From: an uncultured Lentisphaeria bacterium
GTDB lineage: Bacteria; Verrucomicrobiota; Lentisphaeria; Victivallales; Victivallaceae
DNA length: 5,654 bases
Direction: 5' to 3'
Assembly (NCBI GenBank): GCA_903821255.1
Contig: CAIJKT010001124.1
Coordinates: 1-5,654, forward strand
The notes below the pieces were generated by a model. That model was given only the letters and a program-made list of their open reading frames with translations. It did no database searches and was not told where the DNA came from. Both the position numbers and the translations under genes were made by a program. This document shows positions 1 to 5,654 of the stretch, piece by piece (position 1 is the first letter of the stretch; the number at the start of each line of letters is the position of its first letter).

Positions 1-44
1 AGTATCTAAGGAGTCGTTCAAAAATAACTGGCATTTTCTACTGT

Positions 45-135
45 GGTCTCCGGGGAACTTCCAGTTCCGCCGCTTCGTTACAAAGCGCCGCAGTTTTGCT
101 CCTCACCGGCGAAACCGGAATTTCTCCCGGATACC
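45..135. other. GC-rich imperfect palindrome with internal hairpins (structured RNA or small repeat element candidate)
   Basis: Bases 45-54 pair with 126-135 to form a closing stem: GGT with ACC, one mismatch at 48/132, then TCCGGG with CCCGGA, with a possible extra G-U pair at 55/125 if the plus strand is transcribed. Inside are up to three small hairpins: 55-58 with 64-67 (GAAC/GTTC), 71-75 with 83-87 (CGCTT/AAGCG, extendable past one mismatch to 68-69/89-90), and 106-109 with 115-118 (CCGG/CCGG). By hand count, 41-140 is about 60% GC, against about 30-35% on both sides. I do not recognise a known riboswitch, tRNA or attC site. There is no adjacent T-run in either direction, so it is not a normal intrinsic terminator. 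It sits about 60 bp past the stop of the beta-helix gene. Function and strand are unknown. Confidence 0.45.
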
Positions 136-193
136 TGCGTATGTATAAAAATACCACTTATTTCTTCACAACTCCTAACGGCGATCAATAAAA

Positions 194-2098
194 CTATTTC
201 AGAAGCAATGTTTCCCTCCTCCCGTATTCCATCGCGCCGACGTCAGGCTTTCCGTCTGACGGCGGCATGGAATCTTTTAGTTCAGACGCAAGCTCCGCGG
301 CGGCGTTAATGCATGGGCTGCCGGCCTCCAGTACGAAATTACGGCAAATACGGTCGAAATGTTCCTCGAACAGCGAAGCATAATTCCCGGCGAGAATGTC
401 TTCACGCTTCATATAGGAAAGCTCATCCAATTTCAGGGTAGAAACGTTAATTCCGGGATTTTTTAGAATTGCCAGTTTAGGATCGGCAAAAACGCTGTGC
501 TGATCAATCCCGACTTTCTGCTGCAATTCTGCAAGGGTTTTAATCTCAGTACCGCCGAAAAAGCCCATTCCTACATATTTATCTCCGGTTGCCCAGTAAA
601 CATTGAAGTCGAATCTCGGCCCCTTGCTAAAAGGGAAATAGGAAAAATTCTGCGGGTCTTTACGGTGCCAGGCATGAAAACGTCCGAATCGGTACCAGTT
701 ATTATGGAAAATGTTATTATCGCAATGAACGTTCTCCCCTGCAAAAACATAAGGATTGTCACATACCGCATTGGAAAAGACGCAGGTATTGTGATAGAAA
801 TAAGTTTTCCCTTTTACTTCGCTGACATTCTGTCCGCCGGTTTTCAGCATGCTGTTTGCCGCATAGAAAATATTCCGGTAAATGTAAACCGGTCCGTTCT
901 CAATAAAGCTTACGCCGATTCCCTGCAAATCAATATGATGGAAAATATTATTATAAATGAATACGTTCAACTTAAAATCTGGCGGCATGTTTTTAACCTC
1001 GGTGCAGTTGATGCTGCCGGACAGCGCATAGGAGATAATATTGTTATAGATTTCAACGCCGGGCGACGCCGGACGCAGCGCAAGATAGAATCCGGAAATT
1101 ACATTGCGGCATACTTTTCCGCCGGATGATTTCAGATTGTCCAGATTGACCGCATTTGACCATAGCAGCGTTCCTTTACAATCATCGTACCAGTAACGTT
1201 CATACATCCCGCGCTGGCGGATGACATTGTCCGCAATGATAATATCTTTGCAGTTCTGTGCCAGGATTGCGTAATAATTGTTTTCCAGAATGCAGTTCTC
1301 AATGGCGCAGTCAGCCGCATTTTTCAAGACAATCGCATAACCGCTGGAGTATTGCAATACCAGACCGTGCAGAACGACATTTGAGGCGTTAATCTGAATC
1401 AGATTGAACAGTACCGGAATATTATAAACATGCTTTTCCGGATTGTCCTCTTTGGCGCTCCAGACATAGAGTTCACCCTCCTTTTCCTTGTACATGAACC
1501 GGCCGGGAATGCGAATATCCGGTTTGACCCATACCGGCGGTAATAAGCCTTTAGTCAACATCGGGTTCAGGTCATCCCAATCCATATATTCACCGAAAAC
1601 CATGGTACCGCCCAGATCGTCCGACCTGGAGTTTTTTTCCGCGTATTTTTTGTCATGACGGTTCCTGTAGCCGCGTAGCAACTCTCCGTCTTCATAGACC
1701 ATCAGCGGCGCGTATGACACCCCGCCGGAATAGCTCATGAACTGCTTGCCGGACGGACGCTGATTCGGCCAGCGGTAAAGCGTCCTGAAAATTTTATCCT
1801 TCACCTGTTCCCATTTATGGTTTTCGTCGGCAAACGTGCGGTCGGATCCGTCAATCACCGGAGGATTCTTCGGGTCAAAAGCTTCCACTCTGATTGACGG
1901 AGTATTAATTACAACGGATTCACGATATACGCCTTCTTTTATCCGGATGATATCGCCTGATTGCGCGACGGCAACCGCTTTAGTTATGTCGGCATATTCC
2001 CCCTCACTTTTACCGACAATTATCTCCTTGCCAGCCGCATTAAACGTCGCAGCATAAATGGCGGTTGCGACAATTATCCCAATGTTTGATTTTATCAT
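194..2098 (-). CDS. Secreted right-handed parallel beta-helix repeat protein
   Basis: The protein has 634 residues from the ATG at 2098; the longest frame begins two codons earlier at a TTG that is too close to the AGGAG at 2107-2111. Residues 1-23 form a Sec signal peptide (short basic start, hydrophobic run, Ala-rich end), so the product is exported. Residues about 25-85 match the usual opening of pectate-lyase-like beta-helix proteins (DITKAV, SGDIIRIKEGVYRE, PPVIDGSD). Residues about 90-225 form a charged, Trp/Tyr-rich segment without rung pattern, probably an inserted domain. Residues about 235-470 carry irregular rungs with recurring Asn-hydrophobic steps (ENCILENN, ADNVIRQR, YNNIISY, YNNIFHH, YRNIFYA, DNNIFHN). 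The C-terminus has the family ending: FADPKL, then GSPCIN near 593 and DVGAMEYG near 619. Such proteins include polysaccharide lyases, glycosidases, epimerases and non-catalytic binders; I see no diagnostic catalytic set, so the activity and substrate (probably an acidic or complex glycan) are inferred only. It is the last gene of the cluster, 26 bp after the pseudopilin gene. Confidence 0.88.
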   Translation of the reverse strand: MIKSNIGIIVATAIYAATFNAAGKEIIVGKSEGEYADITKAVAVAQSGDIIRIKEGVYRESVVINTPSIRVEAFDPKNPPVIDGSDRTFADENHKWEQVKDKIFRTLYRWPNQRPSGKQFMSYSGGVSYAPLMVYEDGELLRGYRNRHDKKYAEKNSRSDDLGGTMVFGEYMDWDDLNPMLTKGLLPPVWVKPDIRIPGRFMYKEKEGELYVWSAKEDNPEKHVYNIPVLFNLIQINASNVVLHGLVLQYSSGYAIVLKNAADCAIENCILENNYYAILAQNCKDIIIADNVIRQRGMYERYWYDDCKGTLLWSNAVNLDNLKSSGGKVCRNVISGFYLALRPASPGVEIYNNIISYALSGSINCTEVKNMPPDFKLNVFIYNNIFHHIDLQGIGVSFIENGPVYIYRNIFYAANSMLKTGGQNVSEVKGKTYFYHNTCVFSNAVCDNPYVFAGENVHCDNNIFHNNWYRFGRFHAWHRKDPQNFSYFPFSKGPRFDFNVYWATGDKYVGMGFFGGTEIKTLAELQQKVGIDQHSVFADPKLAILKNPGINVSTLKLDELSYMKREDILAGNYASLFEEHFDRICRNFVLEAGSPCINAAAELASELKDSMPPSDGKPDVGAMEYGRRETLLLK

Positions 2099-2106
2099 AT
2101 TCAACG

Positions 2107-2111
2107 CTCCT
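2107..2111 (-). promoter_or_regulatory. Ribosome binding site of the beta-helix gene
   Basis: AGGAG on the minus strand lies 8 nt before the ATG at 2098. The upstream in-frame TTG at 2104 would have a spacer of only 2 nt, so this site decides the start in favour of the ATG. Confidence 0.75.
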
Positions 2112-2124
2112 TTTCGCGTATTTA

Positions 2125-2853
2125 CTATGGATTATTCGCTGGATCACTGGCCCAGAATCTTGCTTTCTGCGCGGTAAACGCATTGCTGGCTTCCCATTGA
2201 GTGTAGGGTAGATAAGCTTTATATGGCTCCGCATGATTGTCATAGTACAGCACGTTTGCCTGCCTGCTGTGGGGATACGGGATCCTGGTGTAATACGCGT
2301 GGGTCTGGGAACCGTATACCGCATCGCTTCCTTCCGTGGCACGAATTACTCCGGACGGCTTTTTAATTCTGGTAAGCTTCGCCCAGCACCGGTATGCGGA
2401 AGTGTAATAATTGATTCCTGTGGTCGTATATGTCTGGGAGGGAGTACTCATGCAGAAAGCAGCGTCATCCGCAGAGTCTCCGAGATTGTTAAAACCGTAC
2501 GCGAGAGACGGACAGACAAAAAGATTAGTCACTTTCCATGGCTGTCCTTTCATCCCCATATAATAATAAGCAATATACTGCCACCACTTGGATATCGGAT
2601 TCGGAGCCGCGGTGCTTTCTCCGTTTAAATATAAAATCTCAAGATCCTGACTTTCGCTGCTGTAAGTTGACAAACCGATTCCAACCTGCTTGATATTGCT
2701 GAGACATTGCGTTGCCTGGGCCTTGCCGCGCGCTTTGTTCAGCGCCGGCAGCATCATTGCAGCAAGAATTGCAATGATGGCTATCACCACAAGGAGCTCA
2801 ATAAGCGTGAAGCACGTTTTTGCTGGATTGATTCTGTTTTGATTCCGATTCAT
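2125..2853 (-). CDS. Pseudopilin-like protein with prepilin-type N-terminal cleavage/methylation domain
   Basis: The protein has 242 residues from the ATG at 2853; an ATG two codons upstream at 2859 is only 1 nt from the AGAAGG site. The short basic leader ends at Cys14, followed by the type IV pilin/type II secretion pseudopilin signature FTLIE (Phe15 to Glu19, the conserved Glu at mature position 5) and a hydrophobic helix to about residue 38. Known family biology: prepilin peptidase cuts before the Phe and the helix anchors the protein in the inner membrane or packs it into a pseudopilus. Position -1 is Cys where Gly is usual. The C-terminal part resembles the large pseudopilin families of Lentisphaerae and Planctomycetes: a FVCPS motif near 113, and near residue 195 a His, nine residues, then Asp-Asn-His, a variant of their H-X9-D-G motif. 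It lies between the enzyme gene (42 bp upstream) and the beta-helix gene. The role is probably display or export at the envelope; the ligand or substrate is unknown. Confidence 0.9.
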   Translation of the reverse strand: MNRNQNRINPAKTCFTLIELLVVIAIIAILAAMMLPALNKARGKAQATQCLSNIKQVGIGLSTYSSESQDLEILYLNGESTAAPNPISKWWQYIAYYYMGMKGQPWKVTNLFVCPSLAYGFNNLGDSADDAAFCMSTPSQTYTTTGINYYTSAYRCWAKLTRIKKPSGVIRATEGSDAVYGSQTHAYYTRIPYPHSRQANVLYYDNHAEPYKAYLPYTQWEASNAFTAQKARFWASDPANNP

Positions 2854-2860
2854 TTTCATA

Positions 2861-2866
2861 CCTTCT
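2861..2866 (-). promoter_or_regulatory. Ribosome binding site of the pseudopilin gene
   Basis: AGAAGG on the minus strand is 7 nt before the ATG at 2853 but only 1 nt before the ATG at 2859. This favours the inner start and shortens the leader by Met-Lys. Confidence 0.65.
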
Positions 2867-2895
2867 GTTAAATTTTAGTTTTCTGGAACAAAAAA

Positions 2896-4035
2896 TCAGT
2901 TTGCCGCTAATTCAACCTCTGCCGTTACCTTTTTCCTCCTGACATCCTTTCTGGTTAAAACATATTTATTATCTTCAAAAAAATCTTTTGCCAGCTTTTC
3001 CAGCGGAGCTCCAGCCGGTGCGGCCAGGATTGCCGAAAACGTCTGGCAGACAATCTGTCCCGGACTTACTACCGGCTTGAAGCTTTTAGCTCCAAAAACT
3101 CCGTCCTGCGGCGAAAAACCCTCTTCCAGCAGTTCCAGAGTTTGAATATCCCTGATTTCATATAGTTTATCGCCTGTCTTCACCTGATTATAACTATCAA
3201 AAAAATATCGGATATGACCGGAATGTCTTGATTTCAGTGAAATCTCTCCGCCATAAGGCAGTATCCAGACCGGACGCGAATGAATAATTTCACCATTCAT
3301 CATATTCATGGCTTTCATCAGATTATACACCCCTTTTACGCCAATTGGATATTCAGCTTCTTTCAGGCCATGCTGAATTGAAAATTCGACGCAGAATCCG
3401 TAACGCCCGCCGCTGTTAGCCTGATACAGCAGATTATGAGCATTATATTCATCCGGCTCCGCCCAGCACATATGGATGGCTTCCACACCAAAATATTTAG
3501 CGATGTCATTAGCGTGAGGATAAGCATTATAAATCAGCGGTTTATCTGCCTGCAGAGAATGAAAGTCCACAATTACATTGGCATTCATGCATATTTCGTT
3601 CCACAGCCATGCGGTGATTTCCCCGGCTACGCCAGTTTTCTCTTCACGGTTCCACAGCCGGTTCATATTGTACATCGTTCTGACGCCGTCCTCCCGTCCC
3701 AGTCTGAACACGCAATAATTATGCCGGGAAATCGAATAATAATAATTTCCCAGTTTGGACAGATCCTCGCTTTCCGGATAAATTTCGTAATCCGCTTCCA
3801 GGGCCAGCGGATTGGCGCATGGACAGAGATATAGTGTGCCGTTAAAGCTGTCCGGTGAAATTTCCTCCATTACCTGCGTCAGGATATTGGGTCCGCTATG
3901 TTCCATGCCGTGCTGGCCGGCAATAAAAGTCAGTGCAGGCCCCGCCCCGCGACCAGTTATTCTGCAATAAGTAACCTGAAATTCTTTACCCTTTAATGTT
4001 CGGAATTTTTTACTGACTATTTCTTTCCCAGGCAT
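2896..4035 (-). CDS. Succinylglutamate desuccinylase/aspartoacylase-family (M14-like) zinc enzyme
   Basis: The protein has 379 residues from the ATG at 4035. A longer frame starts at a TTG (4131) inside the regulator gene, but its first 32 residues lack family resemblance, whereas the ATG has a near-perfect GAGGTGA. The order of family motifs is clear: GPALTFIAGQHGMEHSG, with zinc ligands His42 and Glu45 (HxxE); NMNRLW, with Asn125 and Arg126 matching the NxNR/LNR carboxylate-binding motif; VDFHS, with His159 as third zinc ligand; and CVEFSIQHG, with Glu217 in the place of the catalytic Glu of aspartoacylase-like enzymes. Residues about 260-345 look like the C-terminal beta domain typical of the family (repeated VKTGDKL and VSPGQIV turns). 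There is no signal peptide, so it probably acts in the cytoplasm. Family members hydrolyse an N-acyl or amide bond next to a carboxylate; the substrate here cannot be named. The segment between HxxE and NMNR (about 77-122) appears longer than usual and rich in Tyr. It lies 68 bp after the regulator gene. Confidence 0.87.
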   Translation of the reverse strand: MPGKEIVSKKFRTLKGKEFQVTYCRITGRGAGPALTFIAGQHGMEHSGPNILTQVMEEISPDSFNGTLYLCPCANPLALEADYEIYPESEDLSKLGNYYYSISRHNYCVFRLGREDGVRTMYNMNRLWNREEKTGVAGEITAWLWNEICMNANVIVDFHSLQADKPLIYNAYPHANDIAKYFGVEAIHMCWAEPDEYNAHNLLYQANSGGRYGFCVEFSIQHGLKEAEYPIGVKGVYNLMKAMNMMNGEIIHSRPVWILPYGGEISLKSRHSGHIRYFFDSYNQVKTGDKLYEIRDIQTLELLEEGFSPQDGVFGAKSFKPVVSPGQIVCQTFSAILAAPAGAPLEKLAKDFFEDNKYVLTRKDVRRKKVTAEVELAAN

Positions 4036-4037
4036 TT

Positions 4038-4044
4038 TCACCTC
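4038..4044 (-). promoter_or_regulatory. Ribosome binding site of the M14-like enzyme gene
   Basis: GAGGTGA on the minus strand matches the anti-Shine-Dalgarno very well; its GG lies 5 nt before the ATG at 4035. The alternative TTG at 4131 has a GGAGG 10 nt upstream, but that is coding sequence of the regulator. The site fixes the start at 4035. Confidence 0.8.
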
Positions 4045-4066
4045 TTTTATTTTTTGTGACTGCAAA

Positions 4067-4108
4067 TTCGCAAAACACCGCGAACTGATTTCTTTTAAAT
4101 AAATCAGT
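4067..4108 (-). other. Two adjacent inverted repeats between regulator and enzyme genes
   Basis: A perfect 8-bp inverted repeat, ACTGATTT (4084-4091) with AAATCAGT (4101-4108), has a 9-nt loop and includes the stop codon of the regulator gene. Abutting it is a second 5-bp repeat, TTCGC (4067-4071) with GCGAA (4080-4084), with an 8-nt loop. No U-run follows directly, so they are unlikely to be strong terminators. They could mark an RNA-processing or attenuation point that separates regulator from enzyme expression. I see no convincing second promoter in this gap. Confidence 0.45.
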
Positions 4109-5429
4109 ACGTCTGAGCTCCAAGACGGCAATGCATTTTATCCTCCGCCTCACGCACACTGTAATACGTCTGAATACTTTTTTCAATAAGACCGGTAAAA
4201 GTCTCAAAATCATATTTATTATCAATCATGTCATGAAATAAAGTATATAATGTAAGGTTAATGTCCTGCTCCAGTGCATTGTTCAACAGTAAATTGGGTA
4301 AATCATTAACAAAGATATCATCCCGGTAGTTATGTGTATCCAGTGTATCCGGAACCAAGGATTTCATTATTGGCAGCCCCCATTTGCTGGTCGCGATTAT
4401 CTTTTGTATTTCGTATGACAGAAACGCTTCGGCTACTTCAAAGGCGGCGTCTGGATCTGATGTCCGGTTGGAAACTGCCAGGAATTCCCCTGTCGCCGGA
4501 ATCGCCCGGTCCGGGATGGCAGGAAGCGGAAGAATATCCCATTTAAAACTTGCATCCCGGAAATCATTCAACCTTTGACGGCAGGTCCAGGTAAAAAGAA
4601 CATTCCCGTCCATAAAATTGTTGCCTGTTCTGTCCATTGCATCGCCAAACAGTTGATTAAAAATCCCTAATCTCGCTCTCAAGCATGAAATATCCATAGA
4701 GGCTCCCATGCTTGGGCAAGAGAAAACAAAATAACGGAGCATGGCTTCAGCCAGTCCGTCTGCCGCAAAATGCGTATCCGGAGTTTGCGCAACCGCTTCT
4801 TTCAGCGCTAGAAAGTCTTCAAGCTTAAAATCATACGGAGAATCAAACCGCCTATAGCGTGACAGCAGTTCTTTATTATACAATATCACAATCGGCGAAA
4901 TCAAAACCGGCAATCCGTAATAAAGCTGATGATCTCTATGAATATCAAACGCACAATTAAAATAGTTGCCTTCATGCAGATATTTGTTTATCAAACCGGA
5001 CGGAAACGGTTTAACATACTTGCTGTAAGAAAGCCGGAACGTAGCCACTGTCCTGACAATATCATAACCTTCATCAAAAAAATTCATCCCATCAGAAATC
5101 TGCTCCGTATTGATTTCTATCTTTCGTTGAGGAAACTTTCTTTTCAATTCCGCTGCAATCTGTTCTATCACGGATTCATCCAAAACAGTCCTACCCAAAA
5201 ATATCCGCAACGGCTTGCTCTGTGCCTTATTGACAAATGATCCCAGCCGCGGCACCCGGATTATTATATTGCGGTCACGCAACAGGTTCAGTACCTTCCC
5301 GGCAGTTACCGGAGTCGTTCCGTATATCTTTGCAATATCCTGCTCTGATGGTAATTTATCAGTATAAACGCCACTGGCGATTTCCACCTGTAAATTATCG
5401 GCTATTGCTTCTGTTTTAGTTTGTACCAT
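4104..5429 (-). CDS. GntR-type winged-helix regulator fused to a solute-binding-protein-like (SBP family 1) domain
   Basis: The protein has 441 residues. Residues about 5-67 are a GntR-type winged helix: IADNLQVEIASG, then LPSEQDIAKIYG, the recognition-helix region TTPVTAGKVLNLL, and the wing VPRLGSFV. Residues about 73-425 resemble extracellular solute-binding proteins of sugar ABC transporters: YGLPVLISPIVILYNKELL (171-189), DFLALKEAV, the FMDGNVLFTW segment near 272, FKWDILPLPAIP (295-306), GEFLAVS, and WGLPIMKSLVP near 350. There is no signal peptide or membrane segment, so this part is expected to be a cytoplasmic ligand sensor, as the sugar-binding fold is in LacI-type repressors but with a different fold family. 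The ligand is probably a carbohydrate or related metabolite (inferred). It is the first gene of the cluster and is preceded by a repeat-rich promoter, which suggests autoregulation and control of the three downstream genes. The ATG at 5427-5429 has AGAGG 10 nt upstream. The DNA-binding half is certain; the sensor assignment is by pattern. Confidence 0.9.
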   Translation of the reverse strand: MVQTKTEAIADNLQVEIASGVYTDKLPSEQDIAKIYGTTPVTAGKVLNLLRDRNIIIRVPRLGSFVNKAQSKPLRIFLGRTVLDESVIEQIAAELKRKFPQRKIEINTEQISDGMNFFDEGYDIVRTVATFRLSYSKYVKPFPSGLINKYLHEGNYFNCAFDIHRDHQLYYGLPVLISPIVILYNKELLSRYRRFDSPYDFKLEDFLALKEAVAQTPDTHFAADGLAEAMLRYFVFSCPSMGASMDISCLRARLGIFNQLFGDAMDRTGNNFMDGNVLFTWTCRQRLNDFRDASFKWDILPLPAIPDRAIPATGEFLAVSNRTSDPDAAFEVAEAFLSYEIQKIIATSKWGLPIMKSLVPDTLDTHNYRDDIFVNDLPNLLLNNALEQDINLTLYTLFHDMIDNKYDFETFTGLIEKSIQTYYSVREAEDKMHCRLGAQTY

Positions 5430-5460
5430 ACTTCATCAACCTCTGCTATATTGTACCATA
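5421..5460. promoter_or_regulatory. Direct repeat TTGTACCATA, candidate operator pair
   Basis: TTGTACCATA occurs at 5421-5430 and again at 5451-5460, exactly 30 bp apart (about three helical turns). The upper copy sits in an imperfect palindrome, ATATTGTACCATAT (5448-5461), centred on GTAC with one mismatched pair. The lower copy overlaps the ATG of the regulator gene. Their position just downstream of the predicted transcription start suits repression. Binding by the adjacent GntR-like protein is an inference. Confidence 0.5.
5440..5444 (-). promoter_or_regulatory. Ribosome binding site of the regulator gene
   Basis: AGAGG on the minus strand lies 10 nt before the ATG at 5429, a slightly long spacer. 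It sits between the two TTGTACCATA copies, so a protein bound there could also affect expression of this leader. Confidence 0.5.
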
Positions 5461-5499
5461 TTGCATATATTATACATTTTTATTTTCAATTATGCAATA
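5459..5499. promoter_or_regulatory. 9-bp inverted repeat bracketing the promoter
   Basis: TATTGCATA (5459-5467) and its exact reverse complement TATGCAATA (5491-5499) are separated by 23 bp. The distal arm covers the -35 hexamer and the proximal arm lies over the predicted start of transcription. The TATTG half is also present at 5449-5453, 10 bp from the proximal arm, which links this repeat with the TTGTACCATA operator candidate. The placement fits a repressor that occludes RNA polymerase. Confidence 0.5.
5469..5497 (-). promoter_or_regulatory. Sigma-70-type promoter for the four-gene cluster
   Basis: On the minus strand, TTGCAT (5492-5497) is followed after 17 bp by a perfect TATAAT (5469-5474). 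The -35 matches consensus only in TTG, which would suit a regulated promoter. Transcription would start near 5462 and leave a leader of about 33 nt. It is the only good promoter seen upstream of the cluster. Confidence 0.65.
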
Positions 5500-5537
5500 C
5501 CTGAAACGTATTTTTTAATAAAATAGATTTTTAAAAT

Positions 5538-5556
5538 GATTCCGTCTGACGTAATC
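5538..5556. promoter_or_regulatory. 19-bp dyad, candidate upstream regulator site
   Basis: GATTCCGTCTGACGTAATC pairs with itself at 8 of 9 positions around a central T at 5547 (arms GATT-c-CGTC and GACG-t-AATC). It lies about 40 bp upstream of the -35, outside any gene, in AT-rich DNA. The geometry suits binding of a dimeric transcription factor, perhaps an activator; a small cruciform or RNA hairpin is the alternative. The protein that would bind is unknown. Confidence 0.4.
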
Positions 5557-5654
5557 CAACGGCGAAATGCTTTATCTGTTTTTATTTCGCAAAAAGCTAA
5601 TTTAAGTGTTTAATTGATAGCCATTAACACAATATTTAATTGACAAAATCACTA

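Noticed and set aside
1..34. A minus-strand frame starting ATG-CCA-GTT (MPVIFERLLRY) that runs off the left edge.
   Set aside because: Only 11 codons are visible, the closest GGAG is 13 nt away, and no family can be recognised. It may be real, but cannot be supported here.
41..140. Intrinsic terminator, tRNA, riboswitch or integron attC site in the GC-rich palindrome.
   Set aside because: There is no T-run next to the stem, no tRNA T-loop or anticodon arrangement, no match to riboswitch cores I know, and the RYYYAAC/GTTRRRY ends of attC are not properly present.
43..309. Plus-strand 88-codon frame across the left end.
   Set aside because: It starts with GTG without a ribosome site, overlaps the 3' end of the beta-helix gene, and has a low-complexity basic end with no family pattern.
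497..1129. Long plus-strand open frame of 210 codons opposite the beta-helix gene.
   Set aside because: It is antisense to a clearly coding region with strong family features; its protein has no recognisable motif and no good ribosome site.
1353..1364. Palindrome GTATTGCAATAC similar to the promoter repeat.
   Set aside because: It lies within the beta-helix coding sequence, is a single copy, and is best explained by codon content.
4036..4131. N-terminal extension of the M14-like enzyme from a TTG at 4131.
   Set aside because: It overlaps the regulator gene, adds residues without family resemblance, and the ATG at 4035 has a much better ribosome binding site.
5606..5654. Small repeats (GTGTT/AACAC at 5606-5630, TTTAATTGA twice) and a TTGACA at 5640-5645 that could be a -35 for a rightward gene.
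   Set aside because: The DNA is very AT-rich so short repeats are expected, and the -10 region of such a promoter would lie outside the window.

Overview
The window looks like chromosomal DNA from a Lentisphaerae (Victivallales-like) bacterium, probably host- or gut-associated. Three things suggest this: a pseudopilin with the [28 protein letters not shown] N-terminus that these genomes carry in large families, a GntR winged helix fused to a solute-binding-protein-like domain, and a secreted right-handed beta-helix protein beside them. The lineage is inferred from protein style, not from a marker gene.

All four convincing genes lie on the minus strand and read right to left as one tight cluster: regulator (5429-4104), zinc-dependent deacylase/carboxypeptidase-like enzyme (4035-2896), pseudopilin-like protein (2853-2125) and secreted beta-helix protein (2098-194). 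The gaps are 68, 42 and 26 bp, and each downstream gene has its own Shine-Dalgarno sequence. For the last three genes I moved the start inward from the longest open frame, because the ribosome binding site fits the internal ATG better.

The upstream region (5430-5654) holds the only good promoter I can see: a TTGCAT -35 and a perfect TATAAT -10, 17 bp apart. It is wrapped in repeats: a 9-bp inverted repeat whose distal arm covers the -35, a 10-bp direct repeat exactly 30 bp apart with one copy over the start codon, and a 19-bp dyad further upstream. This suggests tight control and probably autoregulation by the GntR-like protein. The rest of 5557-5654 is AT-rich, with no gene I can support.

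A plausible reading is that the regulator senses a small ligand (perhaps a sugar or acylated compound) in the cytoplasm through its SBP-like domain and controls an intracellular amide/ester-cleaving enzyme plus two exported proteins that act on or bind a polysaccharide or glycoconjugate. No transporter or recognisable glycosidase is in view, so the substrate is unknown.

The left end (1-193) has no gene I can support. It contains an unusual GC-rich, roughly 91-bp imperfect palindrome (45-135) with internal hairpins, set in AT-rich flanks. This could be a structured RNA or a small dispersed element. No standard intrinsic terminator is visible after the last gene.
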